Below, in pieces: positions 7,720-15,241 of a stretch of DNA of 33,984 nucleotides. The position numbers and the translations under genes were made by a program. Every line of letters begins with the position of its first letter. Position 1 is the first letter of the stretch. The DNA is taken from NCBI GenBank assembly GCA_944390485.1, contig CALXPQ010000004.1, positions 1-33,984 of the forward strand, read 5' to 3'. This DNA is from Veillonellales bacterium (GTDB taxonomy: Bacteria; Bacillota; Negativicutes; Veillonellales; Dialisteraceae). The notes below the pieces were generated by a model. The model had not been told where the DNA came from and did not search any database. It saw only the letters and a list, made by a program, of their open reading frames with translations.

Positions 7720-7788
7720 GCCCTTTTTTCGAAAATTCTGCAGCAGCCGGGAAAATACATTGCGATGGTCCGCGCTCTTCCCAACAGG

Positions 7789-7821
7789 TTATCAACATCT
7801 TGTGGATAACTCTGTGAAAAA
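7789..7821. promoter_or_regulatory. cluster of three DnaA-box-like 9-mers at 12-bp spacing
   Basis: TTATCAACA (7789-7797, one mismatch to TTATCCACA), TGTGGATAA (7801-7809, exact in the opposite orientation) and TGTGAAAAA (7813-7821, weaker) follow one another every 12 bp. The site lies in the intergenic gap between the symporter promoter and the Sel1-gene terminator, about 16 kb from the dnaA-dnaN origin elements. Confidence 0.55.
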
Positions 7822-7909
7822 CTTTTCTTCATCCCCAATCTGCTGCAAAACTTTTTCCGCTGCACAGCGCACCGCAGCAACGGATTTTCTGCACGATCAT
7901 CCGCGCACG

Positions 7910-7934
7910 AAAAAAAGACGGCTTCCGCCGCCTT
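7910..7934 (-). terminator. intrinsic terminator after the Sel1-repeat genes
   Basis: On the minus strand aggcggc and gccgtct pair around a GGAA tetraloop and are followed by seven T's. It begins just past the stop of the downstream Sel1 gene. Confidence 0.85.
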
Positions 7935-7942
7935 TCTATTTT

Positions 7943-9085
7943 TTATTTCGCCGGGCCGGGCCAGTCCACGCCGAGCTCTTCCTTCAGGAGCTTCACCGCG
8001 TTCTCCTCATTCTGGGCCGCAGCCTTTTCCAGCCATTTCCTCGCTTCCGCCCGGTCTTCTTCCGCGCCGATGCCGAAGAGGAAGCACGATGCGTACCACG
8101 TCTGGCCGTGGGCGTTCCCCTGCTCCGCCGCCTGCCGGAAGTAGCGCAGAGCCGCTTTGTTGTTGCCCTTCTCCCGCTGATAGATGCCGTACTGCACCGC
8201 CGCGTCCGCGTGGCCCAGGTCTGCCGCTTTCCGGCACCACTCCTCCGCGAGGGCTTCGTTCGGCGCGGTGCCGATGCCCCGCTCGTAGAAGACCGCCAGA
8301 TGGTTCATGCCCTCCGCCGAGCCCATCTCCGCCGAGCGCTTCATCCACTCGAAGGCCTCCTTCTCATCCTTCGGCACGCCGCTGCCCTCGAGGATGAAGA
8401 GGCCGAGGATATTTGCGATGTCCTTCGAGAAGAGCGCCCCGTGGGCGAAGGCCCGGCGCAGGAGGGACACCGCGCGGGTCATGTTCTTCTTCGGGCCGGC
8501 GTACCAGCACATGGCGAGATTCGCCTCCGCGTCGCCGTAGCCGAGGGCCGCCGCCTTCGCGAAATACGCCTTCGCCTTTTCCTGGTCGGCGGGGATGCCT
8601 TCGCCGTAGTAATACATCTCGCCCAGTTTGTTCAGGGGCCGCCAGAAGCCTGACGCGCCGGCGCGCTCGAGCCACTCCACGGCTTTCCCCGTGTCCTTCT
8701 CCGTGCCGAAGCCGTAGAAATACATGTCCGGCAGCTCGTTCTGCGCGAAGACGTCCCCCGCCTCCGCCCGCTTCAGGATCTCCGGGAAGACGAGCTTCGG
8801 GATGGCCGTGCGCCCCGGATGATCCGGCGGCAGATTGTACGCCGTATTCAGCTGGGCGAGGACGTCCCCCGCCATGGCGCCCTTCTTGCGCCACTCCGCG
8901 CCGCGTTTCGTGTCCTGCTCCACGTGGCCGTAGCCCTGCGAGTAGTATTCTCCGAGGAAATACATGGCCTCGCCGCTGCCCGCCTGGGCGCACCGCAGGA
9001 AGATCGGGAAGGCCCGGTCCAGCTGGCACCGGAGGTAGAGGGCTTTCGCCTCCGCCAGTTCCTTCTGCATCGTCGTTTCTTTCAT
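7943..9085 (-). CDS. Sel1-like repeat (SLR) protein A
   Basis: A 380-residue solenoid protein made almost wholly of Sel1-like repeats (TPR relatives of about 36 residues). Examples are the units built around YFLGEYYSQGYG, LGEMYYYGEGIP with KAKAYFAKAAALGYGDAE, LGLFILEGSGVPKDEKEAFE, and YASCFLFGIGAEEDRAEARK. No signal peptide or membrane segment is seen, so it is probably cytoplasmic. Such proteins act as protein-protein scaffolds, and the partner is unknown here. The ATG at 9085 follows a GAGAGG box. An open frame upstream to 9388 is antisense-like, Arg-rich sequence and is not used. It lies 10 nt behind SLR protein B on the same strand and the two are surely co-transcribed. Confidence 0.85.
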   Translation of the reverse strand: MKETTMQKELAEAKALYLRCQLDRAFPIFLRCAQAGSGEAMYFLGEYYSQGYGHVEQDTKRGAEWRKKGAMAGDVLAQLNTAYNLPPDHPGRTAIPKLVFPEILKRAEAGDVFAQNELPDMYFYGFGTEKDTGKAVEWLERAGASGFWRPLNKLGEMYYYGEGIPADQEKAKAYFAKAAALGYGDAEANLAMCWYAGPKKNMTRAVSLLRRAFAHGALFSKDIANILGLFILEGSGVPKDEKEAFEWMKRSAEMGSAEGMNHLAVFYERGIGTAPNEALAEEWCRKAADLGHADAAVQYGIYQREKGNNKAALRYFRQAAEQGNAHGQTWYASCFLFGIGAEEDRAEARKWLEKAAAQNEENAVKLLKEELGVDWPGPAK

Positions 9086-9095
9086 GGCGCGCCTC

Positions 9096-10184
9096 TCAGA
9101 GTCCCGCCTGCATGAGGAGCGCGGACGCTTCGCGGCTGCCGCGCTGCGCCGCCCGGCGGAGCCACAGGGCCGCCGCCTGCCGGTCCGGCGCCGCGCCCCG
9201 TCCCTGGAGAAGGCACACGCCGGCGAGGTACTGCGCCGCCGGGAGCCCCATGCGCGCCGCGTCGAGGAAATACCGGAATGCGGTCCCTTCGTCGCCGCCC
9301 GAGAACGCGGTCTCGCCCATGCGGAGCACCGCGTAGGCGCTGCCGCCCTTCGCCGCTTCCGCGTAGAGCGCCGCCGCCTGCCGGGCATTCCGCTTCACCG
9401 CCTCGCCCGCGAGGAGGCAGTCCGCCAGATGGGCCTTCCCGTCCGCGTCGCCTGCCTCCGCCGCCCGGTGGTAGAGCTGGTACGCTTTCTTTTTATCCTG
9501 CTTCACGTATGTGCCGGTCTCGTAGTATACACCCAGTTCGACCGCCGCGCGGAGATAACCGTGGCGGAGCGCTTTCTGGTAGTACGACACCGCCAGGGAA
9601 GGATTCTTCTCCGTCCCCACGCCGGCGAGGCAGCAGTACGCCATGTGGTACTCCGCCTTGCCCACGCCCTTTTCCGCGGCCCGTTTCAGGAAAGCCGCCC
9701 CTTTCGTCTCGTCCTGCGGGAGGCGGGTGCCGTTCAGGTAATGGAGCCCCATCTCCATCTCCGCCTGCCAGAAACCGAGGGCCGCTGCCTTTTCGCAATA
9801 CGCCCGGGCCTTGTCTTCCTCCTTTTCCACGACGGTCCCGACACCGTCCCAGAGCACGGCGGACAGCGCGTAGAGCGCATTCACATCGCCCGCGTCCGCT
9901 GCCTGCTCCGCTTCGGCGAGCGCCCGGCGGACGGCTTCCCCGTCCACGGCGTCTTCCCGGAGGAAGAGCGTGCTCATGAGGAGCGCCGGCGCATCGGACG
10001 CCGCCCCGCGGCGGAAGAGAGCCGCCGCCTCCGCGGGCCGCTCGCGGGTCTCCCACAGGCCGAATAGCTCATACTGGCCGAGGCAGTACAGGGCGCGTCC
10101 GTCCCCTTCTTTCGCTTCTTTTCGGAGCGCGGTGCGCGCCTCCTCCATCCTGCCTTCGATATAGAGCGTTTCTCCCTGATTCAT
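9096..10184 (-). CDS. Sel1-like repeat (SLR) protein B
   Basis: A 362-residue repeat protein with the same architecture as its downstream neighbour: Sel1-like units such as ALYCLGQYELFGLWETRERP, AYCEKAAALGFWQAEMEMGL, MAYCCLAGVGTEKNPSLAVS, ELGVYYETGTYVKQDKKKAY and YLAGVCLLQGRGAAPDRQAA. No export signal is visible. The start at 10184 has an AGGGGAG box. The only space between it and the M23 gene is filled by that gene's terminator, so the pair may depend on read-through from the par operon or on an unseen promoter inside the M23 gene. The two SLR genes look like an old tandem duplication that has diverged. No function can be assigned. Confidence 0.84.
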   Translation of the reverse strand: MNQGETLYIEGRMEEARTALRKEAKEGDGRALYCLGQYELFGLWETRERPAEAAALFRRGAASDAPALLMSTLFLREDAVDGEAVRRALAEAEQAADAGDVNALYALSAVLWDGVGTVVEKEEDKARAYCEKAAALGFWQAEMEMGLHYLNGTRLPQDETKGAAFLKRAAEKGVGKAEYHMAYCCLAGVGTEKNPSLAVSYYQKALRHGYLRAAVELGVYYETGTYVKQDKKKAYQLYHRAAEAGDADGKAHLADCLLAGEAVKRNARQAAALYAEAAKGGSAYAVLRMGETAFSGGDEGTAFRYFLDAARMGLPAAQYLAGVCLLQGRGAAPDRQAAALWLRRAAQRGSREASALLMQAGL

Positions 10185-10198
10185 CTGTATCTCCCCTT

Positions 10199-10227
10199 AA
10201 AAAAATAAGACCTGCGAGAGGCCTTAT
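10199..10227 (-). terminator. intrinsic terminator after the par operon
   Basis: On the minus strand ataaggcct and aggtcttat (one G-U) flank a 5-nt loop and run into seven T's. It lies between the M23 gene and the SLR genes. Confidence 0.82.
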
Positions 10228-10233
10228 GGATTC

Positions 10234-11145
10234 TTATTTCAGGAACAGCATCGGATCGAGCGCCGTGCCGTTCACCCGCACTTCGTAATGGGTGTGCGGG
10301 CCCGTGCTGTTTCCCGTGCTGCCCGCGAGGGCCACCGTGTCGCCCTGACGGACTTCCTGCCCCTCCTGGACGACGATAGCCGAATTGTGGCCGTACCGCG
10401 TGGTGATGCCGTTCGCATGGCGCACCTCCACGAGGTAGCCGTAGCCGTCCACCCAGCCGGTCTTCGTGACGACGCCGTCCGCGGTGACGCGCACGGGCAT
10501 GTCGTACTCCGTGGCGATGTCCACGCCTTCATGGTAGCTGGAGCCGATGCCGCCGGGGCTCTCCCGCCAGCCGAATCCGCTGGAGATCTCTCCGGACACC
10601 GGCCAGAGAGACGGCGCTTCCGCCCGGTAAGCCTGATAGATGGTGCGCGCGGTGTGGCTCCGGGTCATCAGGTCCGACCGGAGGCTGATGACCTTTTTCA
10701 TTTCCCGGTCCACCGTCTCATTCATCCGGACAAGCTCTGCCAGGAGATCGCCCGGCGTCTCCACCGCCGGCGCGGACGAGACCGCCGCCCGGTCCGGGAC
10801 GGTGGTGCCGCCGCCGATGCCGCCGGACGCGGAGGTCTTCTCCGCGGAGGAAGCATTGGAAGCGCGGCCGTTCACCATGCTTTCCACTTCCCCGCTGATC
10901 CGCTCCACATTGTCGATCTTCTGGGAGAGACTGTCCATCTTTTCCTCCGCCATGCGGAGCTGGTTCCTGTACAGCTCGTTTTCCGCGCGGAGGGACGCCA
11001 TGGAATACACGGACCAGGACGCCGCGCCCATGCCGACGACGAAGGCCGCCGCGAGCACCGCGAGGATCCCCTTGGCCCGCTTGAATTCTTTTCCGGTGAA
11101 GCGGAGCTCCACCGAGCCGGTATCGTGATTTTCTGTTTTCTCCAT
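10234..11145 (-). CDS. membrane-anchored M23 (LytM-type) peptidase or divisome factor
   Basis: The protein has 303 residues with the chosen start. A short cytoplasmic N-terminus is followed by one membrane segment (about 24-47), a coiled coil (about 50-92), a low-complexity Ser/Gly/Ala linker (95-130), a second helical stretch and a C-terminal M23 domain (about 185-303). The zinc-site residues are present: His205 and Asp209 in HEGVD, and His284 and His286 in GPHTHYE, so it may be an active peptidoglycan endopeptidase. It would act on the outer face of the inner membrane. I prefer the ATG at 11145, which follows an AGGTG box. Another in-frame ATG at 11166 has no clear ribosome site. It is the last gene of the parA-parB-DUF4446 operon, a grouping common in Clostridia and Negativicutes. 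Confidence 0.88.
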   Translation of the reverse strand: MEKTENHDTGSVELRFTGKEFKRAKGILAVLAAAFVVGMGAASWSVYSMASLRAENELYRNQLRMAEEKMDSLSQKIDNVERISGEVESMVNGRASNASSAEKTSASGGIGGGTTVPDRAAVSSAPAVETPGDLLAELVRMNETVDREMKKVISLRSDLMTRSHTARTIYQAYRAEAPSLWPVSGEISSGFGWRESPGGIGSSYHEGVDIATEYDMPVRVTADGVVTKTGWVDGYGYLVEVRHANGITTRYGHNSAIVVQEGQEVRQGDTVALAGSTGNSTGPHTHYEVRVNGTALDPMLFLK

Positions 11146-11183
11146 CGTGTCACCTGTCTTTCTCATCAGGACTTCTTCGGAGA

Positions 11184-11756
11184 TCAGGCGCCTTTTCTGG
11201 CCTCCCGGTACGCCGCTTCAGCGGCGTTCTTTTCATTTTCTTCCGCGATGTGGCGGGGCTGCTCGTACGAAGCGAGCGCCATGCCGATGGACTCCGCCTC
11301 TTCCGAGGAGATGGCTTCCCGGCACTGCCCGTTCAGGATGGGCTTCACATAGATGCGGGACGTCTCTCTCCCCACGAGGGAGGACAGGACGAAGCCGTTG
11401 TTCGCGCCGTCCAGGAGCGTCAGGGAGAAGCTGAGCTTGTCCCCGCTGTCGTCGAAGGCGTCGTACTTCACGAGGCCGCTCCGCTGGAACGACTGCACCT
11501 GCATATTCGACAGGAGCTCGTGCTGGTGGAGCATGTCCTCCGACGAGCGCGTCATTTCCCGGAGCTCCTTCACTTCCACGGAGAGGTGCCGCTCCAGGCT
11601 CGCCCCTTCTTCGCCCGCCATGAAATACTGGTATTTCCGCGTGAGAGCCGACACTTTCGACCGGAGCAGGACCACCTGGAGGATCAGGAAGATCATCAGG
11701 ATCCCCATGACGGCAAAGATGATGTAAGTCACAAGACTTCCGCTGAACATGTTCAT
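11184..11756 (-). CDS. DUF4446 family membrane protein
   Basis: A 190-residue protein with one N-terminal membrane segment (about 8-30, FSGSLVTYIIFAVMGILMIF region) followed by a charged helical part and a compact domain containing KYDAFDDSGDKLSFSLTLLD, which is the hallmark of DUF4446. The C-terminus is Glu/Ala/Lys-rich. Its ATG (11756) directly abuts the parB stop (11757-11759), so expression is coupled. The family has no established activity. The constant link to parAB in Firmicutes suggests a role in chromosome segregation or envelope attachment, which is inference from context. Confidence 0.85.
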   Translation of the reverse strand: MNMFSGSLVTYIIFAVMGILMIFLILQVVLLRSKVSALTRKYQYFMAGEEGASLERHLSVEVKELREMTRSSEDMLHQHELLSNMQVQSFQRSGLVKYDAFDDSGDKLSFSLTLLDGANNGFVLSSLVGRETSRIYVKPILNGQCREAISSEEAESIGMALASYEQPRHIAEENEKNAAEAAYREARKGA

Positions 11757-12617
11757 TTAGTCCTCATTTTTCAGGAAGGCCACGAGCCGCTGGAATTCTT
11801 CCTCCCCCGCGTACTCAATGGTGATCGCGCCGCGGTGGCGCCGTTTGCCCCGGCCGTTCCTGATATGCACACCTGTCCCGAGGGACAATTTCAATTCGTC
11901 TTCGATTTTCCGGAAATAGGCCGCCGCGGGGTCGTCCGGCTTCTTCCGCGCCTTCGGCGCTTTCTTCCCGCGCACGAGGTCTTCCGCCTGCCGGGCGGAG
12001 AGGCCTTCCTTCTCGATGCGCCGCGCGAGGGCGAGCTGCTCGCCTTCCGACGGAAGGCCGAGGAGCGGGCGGGCCTGTCCCGCGGTGAGCCGGCCGTCGG
12101 CCAGCATGGCGCGCACTTCTTCCGGCAGGGCGAGGAGGCGCAGGAGATTCGCCACATAGGGGCGGCTCTTGCCCACGGTCTCCGCCACTTTTTCCTGCGT
12201 GTAGCCCCACGTCTCGATGAGCCGGCGGTACGCTTCGCCCTCTTCCACGGGATTCAGGTCCTCCCGCTGGAGATTCTCGATGAGCGCCACTTCCGCGGCG
12301 GACGTCTCGTCGTAGTCCCGCACGAGGGCGGGCACCTTGTCGAGGTCCGCCAGCTTCGCCGCGCGGAGGCGCCGCTCCCCGGCGATGAGGGTGTAGCTCC
12401 CGTCCTTCTCTTCGCGGACGATGAGCGGCTGCACCACGCCGTGCGTCCGGATGGACGCAGCGAGCTCCGCCAGCGCTTCGTCGCTGAACTGCCGCCGGGG
12501 CTGGTACGGATTCGGCGAGATGAGCTCCAGATCGAGCTCCTCCACGCCGCCCTTCCGCTTCGCTTCTTCTCCCAGGAGCGCCGTCAGTCCCCGGCCCAGC
12601 CGTTTTCCCTTAGACAC
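11757..12617 (-). CDS. parB: chromosome partitioning protein ParB (Spo0J/Noc family CTPase)
   Basis: ParB binds parS sites, loads as a CTP-dependent sliding clamp and recruits ParA and SMC. In this 286-residue protein the N-terminal LGRGLTALLG motif binds ParA, the CTP site shows GERRLRA (80-86) and ENLQRED (114-120), the helix-turn-helix spans about 137-162 (YTQEKVAETVGKSRPYVANL), and a C-terminal dimer domain follows. It overlaps parA by 8 nt. Three near-consensus parS sites lie within 10 kb (13501, 16408, 21624), consistent with this ParB being the chromosomal one. The helix-turn-helix and the CTP motif agree better with Spo0J/ParB than with Noc. Confidence 0.95.
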   Translation of the reverse strand: MSKGKRLGRGLTALLGEEAKRKGGVEELDLELISPNPYQPRRQFSDEALAELAASIRTHGVVQPLIVREEKDGSYTLIAGERRLRAAKLADLDKVPALVRDYDETSAAEVALIENLQREDLNPVEEGEAYRRLIETWGYTQEKVAETVGKSRPYVANLLRLLALPEEVRAMLADGRLTAGQARPLLGLPSEGEQLALARRIEKEGLSARQAEDLVRGKKAPKARKKPDDPAAAYFRKIEDELKLSLGTGVHIRNGRGKRRHRGAITIEYAGEEEFQRLVAFLKNED

Positions 12618-13371
12618 GCTTCAGCACCTCCTGACAGAGACTTTTATACGCCGCCGCGCCTTTCGATTTCGGCGCGTAGAGCGCGATGGGCTCGCCGAAG
12701 CTGGGCGCTTCGGACAGCTTCACCGCCCGGGGGATGAACGTCTTGAAGACTTTCTTCCCAAAATATTTCTTCACTTCTTCCGAGACCTGCGCGGCCAGGT
12801 TCGTCCGGCCGTCGTACATGGTGAGGAGGATGCCCAGGAGCTCCAGGTCCGGATTCAGGCGCTTCTTTACCGTATGCACGGTCTTCACCAGCTGGGACAG
12901 CCCCTCCAGCGCGAAGAACTCCGCCTGGATGGGGATGAGCACCGCGTCGGCCGCGGTGAGTGCATTCACTGTCATGAGGCCGAGGGACGGCGGGCAGTCG
13001 ATGAGGAGGAAATCGTAATCGTCCCGGATCGGCGCCACGGCCCGCCGGAGGAGGGTCTCCCTTTCCTCCATGTCCACCATCTCGATCTCCGCGCCGGCCA
13101 GGTCGATGGACGACGGGAGCAGCGAGAGCCGCTTCACTTCCGTCCGGTACACCGCCTCTTCTACCGGCACGCCGTCGATGAGCACATCGTAGAGCGTCGT
13201 CTCGAACCGGGAAGGATCCATCGAAAGACCGCTGGTGGCGTTGCCCTGCGCGTCCTCGTCGATCAGAAGCGTGCGCCGGCCCGCCTCGGCGAGATACGCC
13301 GCGAGGTTGACCGCCGTGGTGGTCTTGCCCACGCCGCCTTTCTGATTGATGATGCTGATGATCTTTCCCAT
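12610..13371 (-). CDS. parA: chromosome partitioning ATPase ParA (Soj)
   Basis: A deviant Walker-type ATPase that binds DNA non-specifically as an ATP dimer and moves ParB-parS complexes. It can also regulate DnaA, as Soj does in Bacillus. The N-terminus MGKIISIINQKGGVGKTTTA carries the deviant Walker A (Lys11 and Lys16), the Walker B region reads DFLLIDCPPSLGLM, and a later stretch has FIPRAVKLSEAPSFGEPI. The ATG at 13371 has an ideal GAGGAGG ribosome site, so the in-frame start six residues earlier is not used. The length of 253 residues is normal. It is the first gene of the par operon. Confidence 0.95.
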   Translation of the reverse strand: MGKIISIINQKGGVGKTTTAVNLAAYLAEAGRRTLLIDEDAQGNATSGLSMDPSRFETTLYDVLIDGVPVEEAVYRTEVKRLSLLPSSIDLAGAEIEMVDMEERETLLRRAVAPIRDDYDFLLIDCPPSLGLMTVNALTAADAVLIPIQAEFFALEGLSQLVKTVHTVKKRLNPDLELLGILLTMYDGRTNLAAQVSEEVKKYFGKKVFKTFIPRAVKLSEAPSFGEPIALYAPKSKGAAAYKSLCQEVLKRV

Positions 13372-13397
13372 ACGTTTCCTCCTCGACATACAAAATT

Positions 13398-13406
13398 ATT
13401 ATAACA
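13398..13406 (-). promoter_or_regulatory. extended -10 promoter of parAB
   Basis: On the minus strand TGT followed by TATAAT gives an extended -10 (TGnTATAAT). No good -35 is seen in front of it. Transcription would begin near 13391, leaving a 20-nt leader that contains the strong ribosome site. Confidence 0.68.
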
Positions 13407-13500
13407 TACCGCAGCGGAAAAATTTTTGCGAAACCGCCGGAGCCGCGCACTGCGCTTCATTTTTTAGGAAAAATTTCCTCTTCTTTTTCTTTTTGTCTTT

Positions 13501-13516
13501 TGTTTCACGTGAAACG
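13501..13516. promoter_or_regulatory. parS site 1
   Basis: TGTTTCACGTGAAACG matches the parS consensus TGTTTCACGTGAAACA at 15 of 16 positions, with a perfect 14-bp palindromic core. It lies between the divergent parA and sodium/solute symporter promoters. Confidence 0.93.
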
Positions 13517-13622
13517 CGCATCTCCCGTCCGTCACAGGTCTCTTCTCCTGTCATGCTCCGCTGCCCGTCAGGAAGACAGACCGGATTTTTTCTGATTTTG
13601 TCTCTCTATTAAAATCCATCTG

Positions 13623-13631
13623 TGATATAAT
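13623..13631 (+). promoter_or_regulatory. extended -10 promoter of the SSS transporter
   Basis: TGA directly precedes TATAAT (13626-13631), giving an extended -10. No clear -35 is present. The start of transcription would be near 13638, with an AGGAG ribosome site at 13650. Confidence 0.65.
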
Positions 13632-13663
13632 TAGAAAAATTTAAGAAATAGGAGTCATCTGTC

Positions 13664-15040
13664 ATGTCACTGTCCATCGAGATCCTGGTCATCATGCTCG
13701 CCACGGTCTTCGCCGTCATCGGCGCGGGGCTCTACGCGGCGCGGGAGGTCAACTCCGCCGAAGGGTACAGCCTGAACGGGCGGTCCGCCGGTGTGCCGCT
13801 CATCGCCGGGTCCATCGCCGGGTCCATCGTCGGCGGGGGCGCCACCATCGGCACGTCGCAGCTCGCCTACACCTGCGGCCTCTCCGCCTGGTGGTTCACC
13901 CTCGGCGCGGGCATCACCTTCCTCATCATGGGATTCCTGTACGCGAAGAAGCTCCGCGGCACGGGCCTCGCCACCATCCCGGAATTTCTCGCCGCCCATT
14001 ACGGCGTGCGGGCGGAGGAAGCGGCGTCGGTCATTTCTTCCATCGGCACCTTCTTCTCCATCATCGCGAGCTCGCTCTCGGGCATCCAGCTCCTGTCGGC
14101 GCTCCTCGGCATCCCCCACATGGCCGCTGCGGGCCTGCTTATCCTCCTCGTGGTGGGGTACACCTTCTTCGGCGGCATGAAGAGCGCCGGCATCGGGGGC
14201 ATCCTGAAGATGGACGTCATCTTCGTCTCCCTCACCATCGCGGGCGTTTCCGCCTTCCTCGAGCTCCACGCCATGCCGGACGCGCAGTTCTCCGCCGTCT
14301 TCCCGGACATGCCCTGGCTGAGCCTCGCCGGAGAGGGGACGGGTACGGCCATGGCGACCTTCCTCTCCATGATGGTGGGCGTCCTCTGCACGCAGACCTA
14401 CGTGCAGGCCATCTTCTCCGCGGCGACACCCGCCACGGCGGCGGCGGGATGCTTCGCGGCGGCGCTCCTCGTCATTCCCGTGGGCCTGCCCTTCATCGCC
14501 ATCGGCATGTACATGCGCGCCTTCTCTCCGGACGTGCTCCCCATCCTCGTCCTGCCCACGTACCTCGTCACCCATGAGAACCTCTTCATCGCCGGCGTCG
14601 CGCTGGGGGGCATCCTCCTGTCCCTCATCAGCTCCATCGGCGGGCTCGCTCTCGGCATGGGCACCATGATCTCCCACGACATCGCGGGCGTGGTCTTCCG
14701 CATCCGCAGCGACCGCCTGCTCCTCCACATCACGAAAGGGGCGGTGCTCCTCATCCTCATCGGCTCCGGCCTCTTCGCCCTGTATCATCTGAAATCGCAG
14801 GTGCTCTTCTGGAACTACCTCTCCATGGCGCTCCGGGGCGGGGGCATCTTCCTCCCCATGACGCTGGCCATCTTCTGGCCGGGACACATCGCGCCGAAAT
14901 GGGGCTTCGCTTCCATCACAGTGAGCACCGCCGCGGCCGTCCTCGCCGCCGCCATGGGACCGCTTCCCATCGATCCGGTCTTCATCGGCCTCGCGGTGTC
15001 CGCGCTCCTCCTCTTCCTCGGCTGGCTTCAAAAGAAATAA
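13664..15040 (+). CDS. sodium:solute symporter (SSS family)
   Basis: A membrane carrier of 458 residues with about 12-13 hydrophobic segments. The N-terminal third has the SSS pattern: a first helix, then SAEGYSLNGRSAGVPLIAGS, SIVGGGATIGTSQLAYTCGL and ATIPEFLAAHYG. These correspond to the region around the sodium site in PutP, PanF and related carriers. A GYTFFGGMKSAGIGGILKMD stretch follows, as in PutP-like proteins. The substrate cannot be read from the sequence. It stands alone on the plus strand, divergent from parAB, with its own promoter. No clear intrinsic terminator was seen before the next gene, so some read-through into cfa is possible. Confidence 0.86.
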   Translation: MSLSIEILVIMLATVFAVIGAGLYAAREVNSAEGYSLNGRSAGVPLIAGSIAGSIVGGGATIGTSQLAYTCGLSAWWFTLGAGITFLIMGFLYAKKLRGTGLATIPEFLAAHYGVRAEEAASVISSIGTFFSIIASSLSGIQLLSALLGIPHMAAAGLLILLVVGYTFFGGMKSAGIGGILKMDVIFVSLTIAGVSAFLELHAMPDAQFSAVFPDMPWLSLAGEGTGTAMATFLSMMVGVLCTQTYVQAIFSAATPATAAAGCFAAALLVIPVGLPFIAIGMYMRAFSPDVLPILVLPTYLVTHENLFIAGVALGGILLSLISSIGGLALGMGTMISHDIAGVVFRIRSDRLLLHITKGAVLLILIGSGLFALYHLKSQVLFWNYLSMALRGGGIFLPMTLAIFWPGHIAPKWGFASITVSTAAAVLAAAMGPLPIDPVFIGLAVSALLLFLGWLQKK

Positions 15041-15132
15041 AGAATCCATAAATTTCAGGAAAGTTTGAAACAAAAGCGTTTCATAAAGCGCCTCAGCCAT
15101 TCATCAGCTCTGCCCTTTTCTTCCCATCTGTT

Positions 15133-15225
15133 TATAATTGGGGGCAAGGAAACAAACCAGATTCTTCCCCTGACAGAGAGACCGGAAGGGGCAAGATTTT
15201 TTATTTCCCGAAATTTTGCGGGAAA
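15133..15225 (+). promoter_or_regulatory. cfa promoter -10 and leader hairpin
   Basis: A consensus TATAAT lies at 15133-15138, with only a poor -35 in front. About 70 nt downstream the arms tttcccg (15204-15210) and cgggaaa (15219-15225) form a 7-bp hairpin ending just before the AGAGG ribosome site of cfa, so it may affect translation. No known riboswitch was recognised. Confidence 0.45.
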
Positions 15226-15241
15226 AGAGGCGCAGATCATC

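Noticed and set aside
7692..7880. Small minus-strand open frame over the DnaA-box cluster
   Set aside because: It has no ribosome site or recognisable features and ends inside the symporter promoter. It is regulatory DNA read as protein.
13667..15100. Minus-strand open frame of 477 codons opposite the SSS transporter
   Set aside because: The translation is a highly charged Glu/Asp/Arg/Gly string, the antisense image of hydrophobic codons. The transporter on the other strand has clear family motifs and a ribosome site.
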